Positions 15,343-23,655 of a DNA stretch of 64,000 nucleotides are shown here, one piece after another. Source of the DNA: Candidatus Yanofskybacteria bacterium CG10_big_fil_rev_8_21_14_0_10_36_16 (GTDB taxonomy: Bacteria; Patescibacteria; Paceibacteria; 2-02-FULL-40-12; IGHO2-01-FULL-4-A). Positions within the stretch are counted from its first letter, which is position 1. Each line of letters begins with the position of its first letter. Below the pieces are notes generated by a model. That model had not been told where the DNA came from. It searched no databases and was given only the letters and a program-made list of their open reading frames with translations. The stretch is from positions 1-64,000 of the forward strand of contig PCXQ01000007.1 of NCBI GenBank assembly GCA_002794035.1. The letters run 5' to 3'. Made by a program: the position numbers and the translations under genes.

Positions 15343-17781
15343 CTAAACTATTACGGCAGATGCAATCTTATCTCCCTGTCCCAATTTCATTATTCTAACT
15401 CCCTGTGTTGCCCTACCCAACAAAGGAATGCTTGAAATTTCAGTTTTAATAACATTGCCTTTTCCTGAAATTGCAATTAAATCATTGTCTTCTTCTGTTA
15501 TGACATTTGCAAATACAATTTCACCTGTCTTTGCAGTAACCTTAGCAGTTGTAATACCTCTACCCCCTCTTTTTTGAACCTTATAAGAAGAGAGGTGTGT
15601 CATTTTTCCATAACCATTAGCCATGGCAATAAAAAGTTTAAGACCTTTTGAAGAACCATCGGACACAATACTAGCACCAACAACCTTTGCATTGTTTTCA
15701 TTTAATCTTATCCCCAAAACACCAGCAGCACTTCTTCCCATAGGTCTTACGTCTTTTTCTTTAAATCTTATAGAGCTTCCGTTTGAAGCGGCAACCAGAA
15801 TTTCATCAGAACCTGAGGTTGCAAGAACCCAACCAAGCTCATCATCTTTGTTTAATCGTATAGCAATCATTCCGCTTCGTCTTACATTGGCAAATTCTTC
15901 TGCATCAACTTTTTTAACAATCCCCTTTGATGTAACCATAAACAAATATGTTTTTTTACTGTCTTTTGGCACAGGTATAACAGCTGTTACAATACTGTCT
16001 TGAGCAATCTGTAAAAAGTTAGCCAAAGATTTGCCTTTTGACTGTCGTGACGACTCCGGTACTTCGTAGCCTTTGGTCTGAAAAACCTTGCCCGTGTTAG
16101 TAAAAAACATTAAATCATCATGAGTATTGGCAAGGAAAAAATGCCTAACCACGTCTTCTTCTTTTGTAGAAATACCGACAAGACCCTTACCGCCCCTCTT
16201 TTGAGCCTTCAGAATGGTCGGGGTCATACGCTTGATATATCCGCCTTGAGTAATCACAAAAAGAGAATCTTCCTCAGGCACAAGCTCTTCTTCTCCTATT
16301 TCTCTAACTGCTGATTTAACAATCTTGGTTTTTCTTTCGTCTCCATATTTTTCTTTTATTTCGTTAAATTCTTCCTTTACGACTCCCAAAAGTTTTTTAG
16401 GACTAGCCAAAAGTGATTTCAAATAATCTATTAATTTTCTCTTCTCCTCTAATTCATCATCAATCTTTTTTCTTTCGAGTCCTGCCAAGCTCTGTAAACG
16501 CATGTCCAAAATTGCATTAGTCTGACGGTCTGAAAACTTAAATCTTTTAATCAAGTTAAAAAAAGCGTCTTCTCTAGAGGCTGATTTTTTTATTATTTTT
16601 ATTATTTCATCTATATGATCAAGTGCTTTTTTTAAACCTTCTAAGATATGCGCGCGTTCTTCAGCCTTTCTTAAATCATGTTTTGTTCTTCTCGCAACAA
16701 CCTCTTTTCTGTGTTCAAGAAATTTTTCAAGAAATAATTTGAGGCCAAAAACTTGAGGCTGGATACCGTCGATTAAACCAAGCATGTTTATATGAAATGC
16801 TTTTTGCATCTCTGTATATTTATAAAGCTGGTTTAAAATTTTCTTTGGGAAAGAATCATTTTTTAAATCAATAGCAATCCTCAATCCATCCTTATCAGAT
16901 TCATCCCTTATATCCTTTATGCCTTCAACTTTTTTATCTTTAACCAAAGTTGCTATTTTTGATATTAATTCAGCTTTATTGGTTTGATATGGTATTTCGG
17001 TAACTATTATTTGGAAACCTCCTTTTTTAGTTTCTATAATTTCTGCTTTAGCCCTTATAACCACAGAGCCCTTGCCTGTAGCATAAGCAGAGTCAATATC
17101 ATTTTGACCATAAAGAGTGCCACCTGTTGGGAAATCCGGCCCTTTAACATATTGCGACAGTTCTGTAACATCCGTATCTGGATTATCTGCAAGATGAATC
17201 AACCCGTCGATTATTTCATTCAAATTATGCGGAGGTATGTTAGTTGCCATACCCACAGCAATACCCATAGAGCCATTAATTAATAGATTAGGAATTCGCG
17301 TTGGTAAAACTGTCGGCTCTTTCTTTGTGCCGTCATAATTATCTACAAAACTAACAGTATCTTTTTCAATATCTGAAAGCATCATTTCTGCTATTGGAGC
17401 CATCTTTGCTTCTGTATAACGCATAGCTGCGGGAGGATCTCCGTCAACCGAACCAAAATTACCCTGACCTTTTACCAGGGGATATCTCATTGAAAAATCT
17501 TGAGCCATGCGAACCATTGAGTCATAAGCTGCCGCATCTCCATGCGGATGATATTTACCCAAAACCTCACCGACAACTGTTGCTGATTTTCGAAACTTGG
17601 CTGAGGATGTTAAACCCATATCCCGCATTGCATAAAGTATCCGGCGATGTACCGGTTTTAGTCCGTCTCGTATATCAGGCAAGGCTCTACCAACGATTAC
17701 GCTCATGGCATAATCAAGGTAAGATTCTCGCATCTCGTCTGTTATGGTACGAGAAGATATTCTTGTGTCTTCTACGGCCAC
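15343..17781 (-). CDS. gyrA: DNA gyrase subunit A
   Basis: GyrA is the DNA-cleaving subunit of the type IIA topoisomerase that introduces negative supercoils, with GyrB as partner. The 812-residue protein has the catalytic Arg121-Tyr122 in A-A-M-R-Y-T-E, the breakage-reunion domain, and a C-terminal beta-pinwheel that opens with the GyrA box Q-K-R-G-G-K-G near residue 540, which separates it from ParC. The quinolone-pocket position equal to E. coli Ser83 is Ala83 (H-P-H-G-D-A-A-A-Y-D), with Asp87 retained. The start is GTG 17781: TTTAATAT ends six bases before it, predicting a leaderless mRNA. gyrB is not in the window. Confidence 0.96.
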   Translation of the reverse strand: MAVEDTRISSRTITDEMRESYLDYAMSVIVGRALPDIRDGLKPVHRRILYAMRDMGLTSSAKFRKSATVVGEVLGKYHPHGDAAAYDSMVRMAQDFSMRYPLVKGQGNFGSVDGDPPAAMRYTEAKMAPIAEMMLSDIEKDTVSFVDNYDGTKKEPTVLPTRIPNLLINGSMGIAVGMATNIPPHNLNEIIDGLIHLADNPDTDVTELSQYVKGPDFPTGGTLYGQNDIDSAYATGKGSVVIRAKAEIIETKKGGFQIIVTEIPYQTNKAELISKIATLVKDKKVEGIKDIRDESDKDGLRIAIDLKNDSFPKKILNQLYKYTEMQKAFHINMLGLIDGIQPQVFGLKLFLEKFLEHRKEVVARRTKHDLRKAEERAHILEGLKKALDHIDEIIKIIKKSASREDAFFNLIKRFKFSDRQTNAILDMRLQSLAGLERKKIDDELEEKRKLIDYLKSLLASPKKLLGVVKEEFNEIKEKYGDERKTKIVKSAVREIGEEELVPEEDSLFVITQGGYIKRMTPTILKAQKRGGKGLVGISTKEEDVVRHFFLANTHDDLMFFTNTGKVFQTKGYEVPESSRQSKGKSLANFLQIAQDSIVTAVIPVPKDSKKTYLFMVTSKGIVKKVDAEEFANVRRSGMIAIRLNKDDELGWVLATSGSDEILVAASNGSSIRFKEKDVRPMGRSAAGVLGIRLNENNAKVVGASIVSDGSSKGLKLFIAMANGYGKMTHLSSYKVQKRGGRGITTAKVTAKTGEIVFANVITEEDNDLIAISGKGNVIKTEISSIPLLGRATQGVRIMKLGQGDKIASAVIV

Positions 17782-17808
17782 AAGAAAATATTAAACATCA
17801 GTTACCAA

Positions 17809-17862
17809 ATATCAAAAACCAGGTGTCCCGCCAAAGCGGGACAAGAATTATTATTTTGATAT
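17809..17862. repeat. nested inverted repeat upstream of gyrA
   Basis: Outer arms ATATCAAAA (17809-17817) and TTTTGATAT (17854-17862) enclose a stable hairpin TGTCCCGC-CAAA-GCGGGACA (17824-17843). It lies upstream of the predicted gyrA start site, so it is a DNA element or a 3' structure of the upstream transcript, not part of a leaderless gyrA mRNA. Confidence 0.6.
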
Positions 17863-18000
17863 CTAATAATTTTGATATTTAATTTTTAATATTAGTTTAA
17901 TTCTAGCAAATATAGCATGCTTTGCCAAGTTGCCATAAATCATAAAATTAAGTTAATAACCGGTAAAATTAAATCCCCATATCAGCTTTAAAAGACCGCC

Positions 18001-18037
18001 AAAAAAAATAAAAAGCCCGACCGAAAAATAATCGAGC
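18001..18037 (-). terminator. terminator after the 18065 gene
   Basis: On the minus strand GCTCGA, an 11-base loop, TCGGGC, then TTTTTATTTTTTTT. The rest of the gap to gyrA (17863-18000) holds nothing I can name. Confidence 0.8.
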
Positions 18038-18064
18038 CAACTCAAAATCAAAATAGTTTTATTA

Positions 18065-18409
18065 TTATTCTACCAAGGGCAATCTCTGTGGCCCTACATC
18101 TGGCTGTCCACTATCGCCCTGTTGTGGTAAATCTTCTTTAACACCAACTAATTCAAGTATTGTATCTTTGAAACCTGATACAGAACCCCCAATTGCCGCA
18201 AACAGTGAAGGCTGGTTTTCTTTTTCCTGTTCCGCAAGAATTCGTTGTTGCTCAACCTCTTCAGGATGTAGCATTGCATACATATCGTCCTGAGCTGACT
18301 TAAACCATGTAAAAATCACGAGAGACGAAACCACAAAAACCGAAATCCACATAAAAATTTCTCTTATGTGTTCGGGTTGTTTTCTAATTTCTTGTAATAT
18401 GTTGGGCAT
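18065..18409 (-). CDS. hypothetical single-pass membrane protein
   Basis: I do not recognise this 114-residue protein. It has a short basic N-terminus, one hydrophobic helix (about residues 18-36, M-W-I-S-V-F-V-V-S-S-L-V-I-F-T-W-F), a charged helical segment rich in Glu/Gln (about 45-67), and a Gly/Pro/Gln-rich end. This looks like a small bitopic protein with a coiled-coil or linker outside or inside the membrane. The start ATG 18409 follows TATAAAAG. A 9-bp inverted repeat (CGATCCTAA / TTAGGATCG, around 18418-18440) separates it from the hydrolase gene upstream on the same strand. Confidence 0.6.
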   Translation of the reverse strand: MPNILQEIRKQPEHIREIFMWISVFVVSSLVIFTWFKSAQDDMYAMLHPEEVEQQRILAEQEKENQPSLFAAIGGSVSGFKDTILELVGVKEDLPQQGDSGQPDVGPQRLPLVE

Positions 18410-18443
18410 CTTTTATACGATCCTAATATTGTTAGGATCGCGA

Positions 18444-19085
18444 TTATGTTATAAACATAACTAATTTAGTTTCATCTATAGGCAAACCTTTTTCATTAAT
18501 ACGCCAACTTGTACCAACCTTTTCTGGCTTAATACCAATTTCTTTAATAAACTTATCAGGTCCCTCTATATCTAATTTTAAATCTTTTGTCTTATAATGC
18601 ATAGGCACAATCATCTTGGGGCTAATTTGGTTTATTATTTTTAAAGCTTTTTGAGCGTCTATCGTACATTTTCCTCCCACAGGAATAAACAAAACATCAA
18701 TATCGCCTATACTCTCTATTTGTTCGTGGCTTAATTCTTTTTCTCCAAAATCACCTAAATGACAAAACTTAATTCCCTCAAATCTAATCACATAAATAGT
18801 GTTAAGTCCCCTGTCTTTGCCCTCATTTTCATCATGATAAGAAACAATCCCCTCTATTTGAACACCGCCTTTTTCATATTCACCCGGACCGCTTACCAAA
18901 AAAGCGTCATCGGACTTCCCCTCTAAATTGTGGTGATCATCGTGATTGTGTGTTGTTAGCAGAATATTGTCTTTGCCCAATCGTGGCGCTCTAAGACCAA
19001 TTTCTTTGGAAAAAGGGTCTATCATAATACTCATATTTTTACCTTCCAAACGAAAACACGAATAACCGTAGTAATTAATATTCAT
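18444..19085 (-). CDS. metallo-beta-lactamase-fold hydrolase, UlaG-like
   Basis: The 213-residue protein belongs to the MBL superfamily group that includes UlaG and the UPF0173 proteins. It opens with M-N-I-N-Y-Y-G-Y-S-C-F-R-L-E and has D-P-F-S near 26, the metal-binding H-N-H-D-D-H near residue 47, the H-L-G-D-F-G strand near 114 and a C-terminal V-P-M-H-Y-K-T. It probably binds one or two metal ions and hydrolyses a small phosphoester or lactone, but the substrate is unknown. The frame extends 40 residues upstream, yet the TGGTATAAT element ending six bases before ATG 19085 fixes the start there and predicts a leaderless mRNA. It is divergent from rpsA. Confidence 0.85.
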   Translation of the reverse strand: MNINYYGYSCFRLEGKNMSIMIDPFSKEIGLRAPRLGKDNILLTTHNHDDHHNLEGKSDDAFLVSGPGEYEKGGVQIEGIVSYHDENEGKDRGLNTIYVIRFEGIKFCHLGDFGEKELSHEQIESIGDIDVLFIPVGGKCTIDAQKALKIINQISPKMIVPMHYKTKDLKLDIEGPDKFIKEIGIKPEKVGTSWRINEKGLPIDETKLVMFIT

Positions 19086-19225
19086 GCTCAAATTATACCA
19101 AACAACAACCAGTAATTCAATTGCTTTATTTTTTATAATGTTTTTAAATTTTGTAAATTCAAAACTAGAACAAACAGCAAAAATAACCCTTGCCTCGTTT
19201 GGCAACTTATGATATCTTTACCACC

Positions 19226-20473
19226 ATGAATACAACAACAATACAACACAGCAGTGTTTCAATGAAAGACCTGCTAACTCAGGCAAATTTTGATTTACCA
19301 AAAGAAGGAGATGTTGTTAAGGGAGAAATTATTAGTGTAAGCAAAAACAACATTTTTATAGACTTGGGTGCTTTTGGTACCGGAATAGTTTACCCGGGTG
19401 AATTTTATGATAATCTAAATATGCAAAAAACCTTAATCCCAGGTCAAAAAATATCTGCAATTCTTATTGATATAGAAACTGAAGACGGGTTTAGAGAATT
19501 ATCACTTAAACAAGCTCAAAAAACCACAGCTTGGCACGACATTAAAAAATTAAAGGACGACGGCACTGTCATAACAACTCCAATAATAAACATAAACAAA
19601 GGAGGGGCAATTGTTGAAATCGGAGGAATTCAAGGATTTTTGCCTTTATCTCAATTAAGTTCTGAAAATTATCCAAAAGTAGAGGGAGGTGACACCACAA
19701 AAATAGTCCAGCATCTTCAAAAATTAAAAAATAAAAACGTTAAAATAAAAATATTAGATTTTAACGAAGAAGAAACCAAACTTATTGTTTCTGAAAAAGC
19801 TGTAGGAGATGAAGAAACAAAAAAAGAGATAGAGAAATTTGAAATTGGTGATGTAGTTGAAGGAATAATAACAGGCGTAACGGATTTTGGTGCATTTGTA
19901 TCCTTAACCCCAAACACACCCGATAAAGAAACGGGGGGCGACAAACCAGAAGATATTAATAAAACAGGAGATTCAGAACAAGAAGAGCCAGAGGAAGATG
20001 GCAACATGCCAGAAGTCACTTCAGTTGAAGGCCTGATTCACATTTCTGAAATTGACTGGAAGTTAATAAGCGACCCGCGTGACTTTCTTAAAAAAGGACA
20101 AAGAGTTAAGGCAAAAATAATAAGTATAGATGGAACAAAGATATCCCTGTCTCTAAAAGCTCTTAAACAAGACCCGTGGCAAGGCATAGACAAAAAGTAT
20201 CCTGTTGGCACATCATTAAAAGCAACAATAACAAAAGTTAACAATTACGGAGCGCTGGCTGCGCTTGATGAAGAAATAACCGGCTTGATACCTTCTTCGG
20301 AATTTGTGGGTAAAAAACCTGCTGATTCAGCTGAAGCGGGAAATGAGATTGATGTTACTGTAGTATCAGTAGATCCAGAAGAACACAAACTCATATTAAC
20401 ACTTTCCCAACATGATAAATCTAAAGACGTAGAACCTGAAACCAGTGATAACCCAAACAACGAAGAAGACTAA
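19226..20473 (+). CDS. rpsA: ribosomal protein S1-like protein with four S1 domains
   Basis: S1 binds mRNA at the 30S subunit and assists initiation on mRNAs with structured leaders. The 415-residue protein has four OB-fold S1 repeats. Their openings are at G-D-V-V-K-G-E-I (about 27), the second near 115 (I-I-N-I-N-K-G-G-A-I-V-E-I), G-D-V-V-E-G-I-I-T-G-V-T-D-F-G-A-F (about 210) and G-T-S-L-K-A-T-I-T-K-V (about 335). Repeat 3 carries an unusual acidic Asp/Glu insert of about 45 residues before V-E-G-L-I-H-I-S-E-I-D. ATG 19226 is preferred to the upstream TTG at 19190 because a TATGAT element lies just before it. It is shorter than the six-domain E. coli protein. Confidence 0.88.
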   Translation: MNTTTIQHSSVSMKDLLTQANFDLPKEGDVVKGEIISVSKNNIFIDLGAFGTGIVYPGEFYDNLNMQKTLIPGQKISAILIDIETEDGFRELSLKQAQKTTAWHDIKKLKDDGTVITTPIININKGGAIVEIGGIQGFLPLSQLSSENYPKVEGGDTTKIVQHLQKLKNKNVKIKILDFNEEETKLIVSEKAVGDEETKKEIEKFEIGDVVEGIITGVTDFGAFVSLTPNTPDKETGGDKPEDINKTGDSEQEEPEEDGNMPEVTSVEGLIHISEIDWKLISDPRDFLKKGQRVKAKIISIDGTKISLSLKALKQDPWQGIDKKYPVGTSLKATITKVNNYGALAALDEEITGLIPSSEFVGKKPADSAEAGNEIDVTVVSVDPEEHKLILTLSQHDKSKDVEPETSDNPNNEED

Positions 20474-20507
20474 AGAAACCAAAAATACAAACAACACAAA
20501 AACATTT

Positions 20508-20540
20508 AAAAACACCCCCCAACTAAGAGGTGTTTTTAGT
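20508..20540 (+). terminator. terminator after rpsA
   Basis: AAAACACC, a 12-base loop, GGTGTTTTT: a short stem with a T-run immediately before the next promoter. Confidence 0.75.
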
Positions 20541-20570
20541 TTGACATAATTCATATTTTTGTGTTAGTAT
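20541..20570 (+). promoter_or_regulatory. sigma70-type promoter for the Nudix and cold-shock-like gene pair
   Basis: TTGACA (20541-20546), 18-base spacer, TAGTAT (20565-20570). It gives a leader of about 55 bases to the ATG at 20632. Confidence 0.7.
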
Positions 20571-20631
20571 ATAAATAGCGTTAAATGCCCTTTAAAAATT
20601 TTATTTTAGTCAACTGACACCGAGGACGAAA

Positions 20632-21303
20632 ATGAGAAGAAAGAAATCAAAGCGAAATGTGGCAGGCAATAGACCATGGGAAACTCCCCCGGAAGACATG
20701 AAGCATTTTGCAATAACTGCTGATATGTTCCCTCCGGGACAAGAGTATCTAGCTCATGATCTAGCTCGGGAGCATAGAATGTTCGAAGAATCGGGATGTT
20801 TAAAGGATTTAGAAGAACACTCCGACCAAACTGTGGTCGCCATCGGCCTTTTTGATGAAAAATTTATATTAGTTGATGACCAAAACAAATCTGGCTTAGG
20901 ATTTCCCGGAGGTTCTGTTACCCCTGGAGAGATGCCGGTCAAAACCCTGATTAGAGAGATCGGCGAAGAAGTAGATCTCTCAGCCGAAGTTTTTGAAAGT
21001 TATTATGTTGAATTTCCAGTTGGAGAAACCCAAGAAGATCCTCATATTTTTTCGGCCTATTGGGTTAGCTTTATTGGCAATAAGCCAAATATAAAAAAAT
21101 TCGACAAAGAGGAGCCTATTACAGCCATTTATCTCGTGTCTTATGATACAATTCTCAGACTATGCCAAACAAATGGCATTTTAATTCATGAAGGCAAAAG
21201 AACTAAGCCCATTCTAAGAAACCACAGAATAGCGTTTCTCCAAATGGTTGAGCTTTTAAATTCAAGATCAGAAAATTCTGAAAAGGAGGCTTCTTATGTA
21301 TAA
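20632..21303 (+). CDS. Nudix hydrolase domain protein
   Basis: The 223-residue protein carries a Nudix box at residues 94-116 (G-S-V-T-P-G-E100 ... R108-E109-I-G-E112-E113). The glutamates that bind magnesium are present; the usual final Gly is replaced by Asp115. Nudix enzymes hydrolyse nucleoside diphosphates linked to another group; the substrate cannot be read here. The first 60 residues are basic and then charged, and are not part of the fold. A G-A-G-G Shine-Dalgarno lies 8 bases before the ATG. The gene overlaps the next one by 8 bases, so the pair is translationally coupled and driven by the promoter at 20541. Confidence 0.88.
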   Translation: MRRKKSKRNVAGNRPWETPPEDMKHFAITADMFPPGQEYLAHDLAREHRMFEESGCLKDLEEHSDQTVVAIGLFDEKFILVDDQNKSGLGFPGGSVTPGEMPVKTLIREIGEEVDLSAEVFESYYVEFPVGETQEDPHIFSAYWVSFIGNKPNIKKFDKEEPITAIYLVSYDTILRLCQTNGILIHEGKRTKPILRNHRIAFLQMVELLNSRSENSEKEASYV

Positions 21304-22147
21304 TTTTGATGAAAGACTGAAATGCCTTAGTAAATTAGGCATAGATATTAGGGTTTTAAACTTAACTTCTGAGATAAAAGATGGAAATCTATTTTTTGCT
21401 GAAGTATTGTCTCCCAAAAATAATTCAGGTCTTCTGATTATGGCTGAACCCAACGAAGAAGTTAAATTTGGAGTTGTTGTGGACTTGGAAAAAAATTCTG
21501 AATTAATTGTGTTTGAAGTTTCGGGGAAAAACAGAAACATCACTCTGCTTGGAAACAAGTCCCCCTCAAACTCAGCCACGAAAACATTTATCAAGAGGGT
21601 GCGTACCCACCCTGATAAAACAGGGTGCTACACAACTAAAAATAATGCCTTCCAAAACAACGGGCTTTGGGTAGCCAAAATTGGTCCTAAAAGTCTTGAA
21701 ATGTGGGAAATCGCTATAGTAACCCAAATACAGGGATTGTCGAAATATTACCTATCCCTGCAAAAAGTGTACTGTGCCGATTTATATGAAAATAATGGAG
21801 AGATATTCGTTCCTGAAGAACAATTTCTAAATTATAACAATTGGCAATCCTTAAATGAGTTAGTTAAGAAATGTGTAAATGTTGAAAAACTAACCTCAGC
21901 AAAAAATTATTCTCCGCCAAACGATACCGCGCCAGAACTTGAACCAAATAAATGCCAAATTCAATGGTTCAACCAGTCGCGACGTTATGGACTTGGGAAC
22001 ATCAATGGGCACCGAGGCCCAGTCATGATTCACTCTTCTGAAATTTTAGACCAAGAATTCCCGGCCTTAGATCCGGGAACAATCGTCAGTTTTGACAAAA
22101 TAAAAAGAACACCTCAGGGATTACAACTCCAAGGTGTAAAGGAATAA
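21296..22147 (+). CDS. hypothetical protein with C-terminal cold-shock-like domain
   Basis: I do not recognise the first 215 residues of this 283-residue protein, which look globular and mixed alpha/beta. The last 65 residues resemble a degenerate cold-shock domain: I-Q-W-F-N-Q-S-R-R-Y-G-L-G-N-I, then V-M-I-H-S-S-E-I, then P-G-T-I-V-S-F and G-L-Q-L-Q-G-V. The aromatic RNA-binding motifs are only partly kept (the first F-G-F is Y-G-L). A strong AGGAGG lies 7 bases before ATG 21296, which overlaps the stop of the Nudix gene. The pairing suggests that both act on a nucleotide or RNA substrate. This is an inference from context. Confidence 0.65.
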   Translation: MYNFDERLKCLSKLGIDIRVLNLTSEIKDGNLFFAEVLSPKNNSGLLIMAEPNEEVKFGVVVDLEKNSELIVFEVSGKNRNITLLGNKSPSNSATKTFIKRVRTHPDKTGCYTTKNNAFQNNGLWVAKIGPKSLEMWEIAIVTQIQGLSKYYLSLQKVYCADLYENNGEIFVPEEQFLNYNNWQSLNELVKKCVNVEKLTSAKNYSPPNDTAPELEPNKCQIQWFNQSRRYGLGNINGHRGPVMIHSSEILDQEFPALDPGTIVSFDKIKRTPQGLQLQGVKE

Positions 22148-22180
22148 AAAAAATCCCCCCGCCAAAGCGGGGGGTTTTAG
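22147..22180. terminator. bidirectional terminator
   Basis: Stem AATCCCCCCGC / GCGGGGGGTTTT with loop CAAA, placed between convergent genes; T-runs on both strands. Another copy of the CCGCCAAAGCGG core. Confidence 0.88.
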
Positions 22181-22218
22181 TCCCCGAAGGGATAAATTCA
22201 GTGTTGAGTCAGCAGCGA

Positions 22219-23304
22219 TCAGCTGGCGGCACCCGTCTTGCGGAGCACCTTGCCGCTGGATCCCTGGACCTTTAAGGTCTTGGACTTTTTGTTCGGTTTG
22301 GGAGCATCGGCTCCCGCACCTTGTTGGCGGCGCCCCTTCAGTTGGGACACCACCGTGACGTCGCCCTCCACCGATTCGTCTTCCTCGGCCCGTTGAAAGG
22401 CCATGGAAATCGCACCGATGGAACCCGGGTGGCAGGATGCCACGCGATCGTCTCCGATCAGCGACCCGTTTTGGACCGCTTCTCGTGCCGATTCCAGGTC
22501 ATACCCGGCTTCGGTAAGCTCATTGGCGGTCCGCTCGTGGAGCGACACGCCGTTCCAATTGACCAAGGTCGGCTTGGGCCGGCCTTGCCAGTTTCGCTGG
22601 CGATCCTGACGATCGTTGTTTCCGCCGAAGCCGGTCGGGCGACCGCGATGATCACTGCTGTTCGGATTCCTCTGGCTCTGGGGCAAGTTTCTTGAGATCT
22701 GCTTGCGCAAATCTCCAAGTTTCCACTTGCCGGCGAGCTCTGGCCCTTCCGCCTTCTTGTTCGCATAGGTTCCCCAGCGGATGTTGAACAGATCACGGCA
22801 GCCCTCGCATGCCGTGAACATGAAGAGATCGCTCGGCTTTTCGTTGCCGAACGCCTCTTGGGTCAGGGTTTCCGCCCTGTCCATGATCTCGTCCTTCCCG
22901 TCGACGCCTTCGACTAGCTTCTCCAAGGTCTTCGCCTTGAATAAGTAGAAGTTACCGCCGACAACGATGGCCTCGCCGTCATCGCTCTCTCGAGTGATTA
23001 CACGCGGCTGGAACATTTGGTCGCAGACGGTGCAAGACCGTTGCGGACCGTCAGGCTCGTAGCCGGTGAACAGGCTCATGCCCTCCAACAGAACCCCCTC
23101 GAGGTCGGCCCGGGTCCACAGCCGATTCTCCTTCTGGAGATCGGCGTTGTGGCCACGCATCCGGCCGGGGTCGAACGGCTTACGCCGAACGTTCATCTTG
23201 AGAAGGTTGAATGCCTCCTCTGTGCAGGAGAGATTTACTTCGATCTTATCCCCCTGCTCGGTATAGGCGCGGAACTGAAAGTCCCGCCGTTCTTCTTGTG
23301 CCAT
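22219..23304 (-). CDS. hypothetical high-G+C protein with two CxxC pairs and basic low-complexity region
   Basis: I do not recognise this 361-residue protein. Two cysteine pairs, C91/C94 (S-C-T-V-C-D-Q) and C166/C169 (A-C-E-G-C-R-D), could form one zinc site. Residues about 205-245 are rich in Arg, Asn, Gln and Gly, like RNA-binding tails, and the C-terminus is Lys-rich (K-P-N-K-K-S-K-T-L-K). The base composition is unlike the surroundings: 37 of 60 bases are G or C at 22381-22440. Codons end mainly in G or C. It has its own promoter, a long leader, and AAGGAGGTG 7 bases before ATG 23304. This suggests recent acquisition or special selection. Confidence 0.65.
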   Translation of the reverse strand: MAQEERRDFQFRAYTEQGDKIEVNLSCTEEAFNLLKMNVRRKPFDPGRMRGHNADLQKENRLWTRADLEGVLLEGMSLFTGYEPDGPQRSCTVCDQMFQPRVITRESDDGEAIVVGGNFYLFKAKTLEKLVEGVDGKDEIMDRAETLTQEAFGNEKPSDLFMFTACEGCRDLFNIRWGTYANKKAEGPELAGKWKLGDLRKQISRNLPQSQRNPNSSDHRGRPTGFGGNNDRQDRQRNWQGRPKPTLVNWNGVSLHERTANELTEAGYDLESAREAVQNGSLIGDDRVASCHPGSIGAISMAFQRAEEDESVEGDVTVVSQLKGRRQQGAGADAPKPNKKSKTLKVQGSSGKVLRKTGAAS

Positions 23305-23488
23305 CGTGGCACCTCCTTTAAAGTAACGGGTTGAACCGCCAAAATACCCCTGAACTCAACAGAGGAACTGGCGTTTTGAACACGATTAATGATTGATTCA
23401 ACAATCAGAAACGTAGCCAAAATACCAGCTCCTCTAAAACATATTTAATATTTTAAAAGTCCTGTATCTTTCCTATCTTTATCAGTAT
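23305..23488 (-). promoter_or_regulatory. 5' leader of the 22219-23304 gene
   Basis: About 180 bases between the predicted start site and the ATG. The word GGTATTTTGGC occurs twice in the transcript (near 23424 and near 23343). A possible leader frame opens at TTG 23420 behind GAGGAG, but it overlaps the main start out of frame and is not convincing. Confidence 0.35.
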
Positions 23489-23494
23489 ATAATC

Positions 23495-23522
23495 ATTATA
23501 ACAAATTGACATGTTTTGTCAA
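23495..23522 (-). promoter_or_regulatory. consensus promoter overlapped by a perfect palindrome
   Basis: Minus strand TTGACA (23517-23522), 16-base spacer, TATAAT (23495-23500). The -35 box is one arm of the perfect inverted repeat TTGACA-TGTTT-TGTCAA (23506-23522), the shape expected of an operator for a dimeric repressor. Confidence 0.7.
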
Positions 23523-23610
23523 CCCCGCTCTTGAAATAATTCGGAGTTTTGAGCTAGACCCTTAAAAACCCTTATAAATAGCCGTTATGTGGGCCTTAAA
23601 TAATAAAAAG

Positions 23611-23645
23611 GCCCGCCTGCTTAATTTAATAACACAGGCGGGTTA
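23611..23645 (-). terminator. terminator after the beta-CASP-like gene
   Basis: Minus strand CCCGCCTG, a 15-base loop, CAGGCGGG, then CCTTTTTATTATTT. The gap 23523-23610 holds a lone CCCCGCTCTTGAAA arm (see findings) and otherwise nothing I can name. Confidence 0.82.
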
Positions 23646-23655
23646 TTAGCCATTC

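Noticed and set aside
23235..23420. Possible leader peptide frame from TTG 23420
   Set aside because: It overlaps the start of the main gene out of frame, has ordinary composition and no conserved feature; only the leader RNA is kept.
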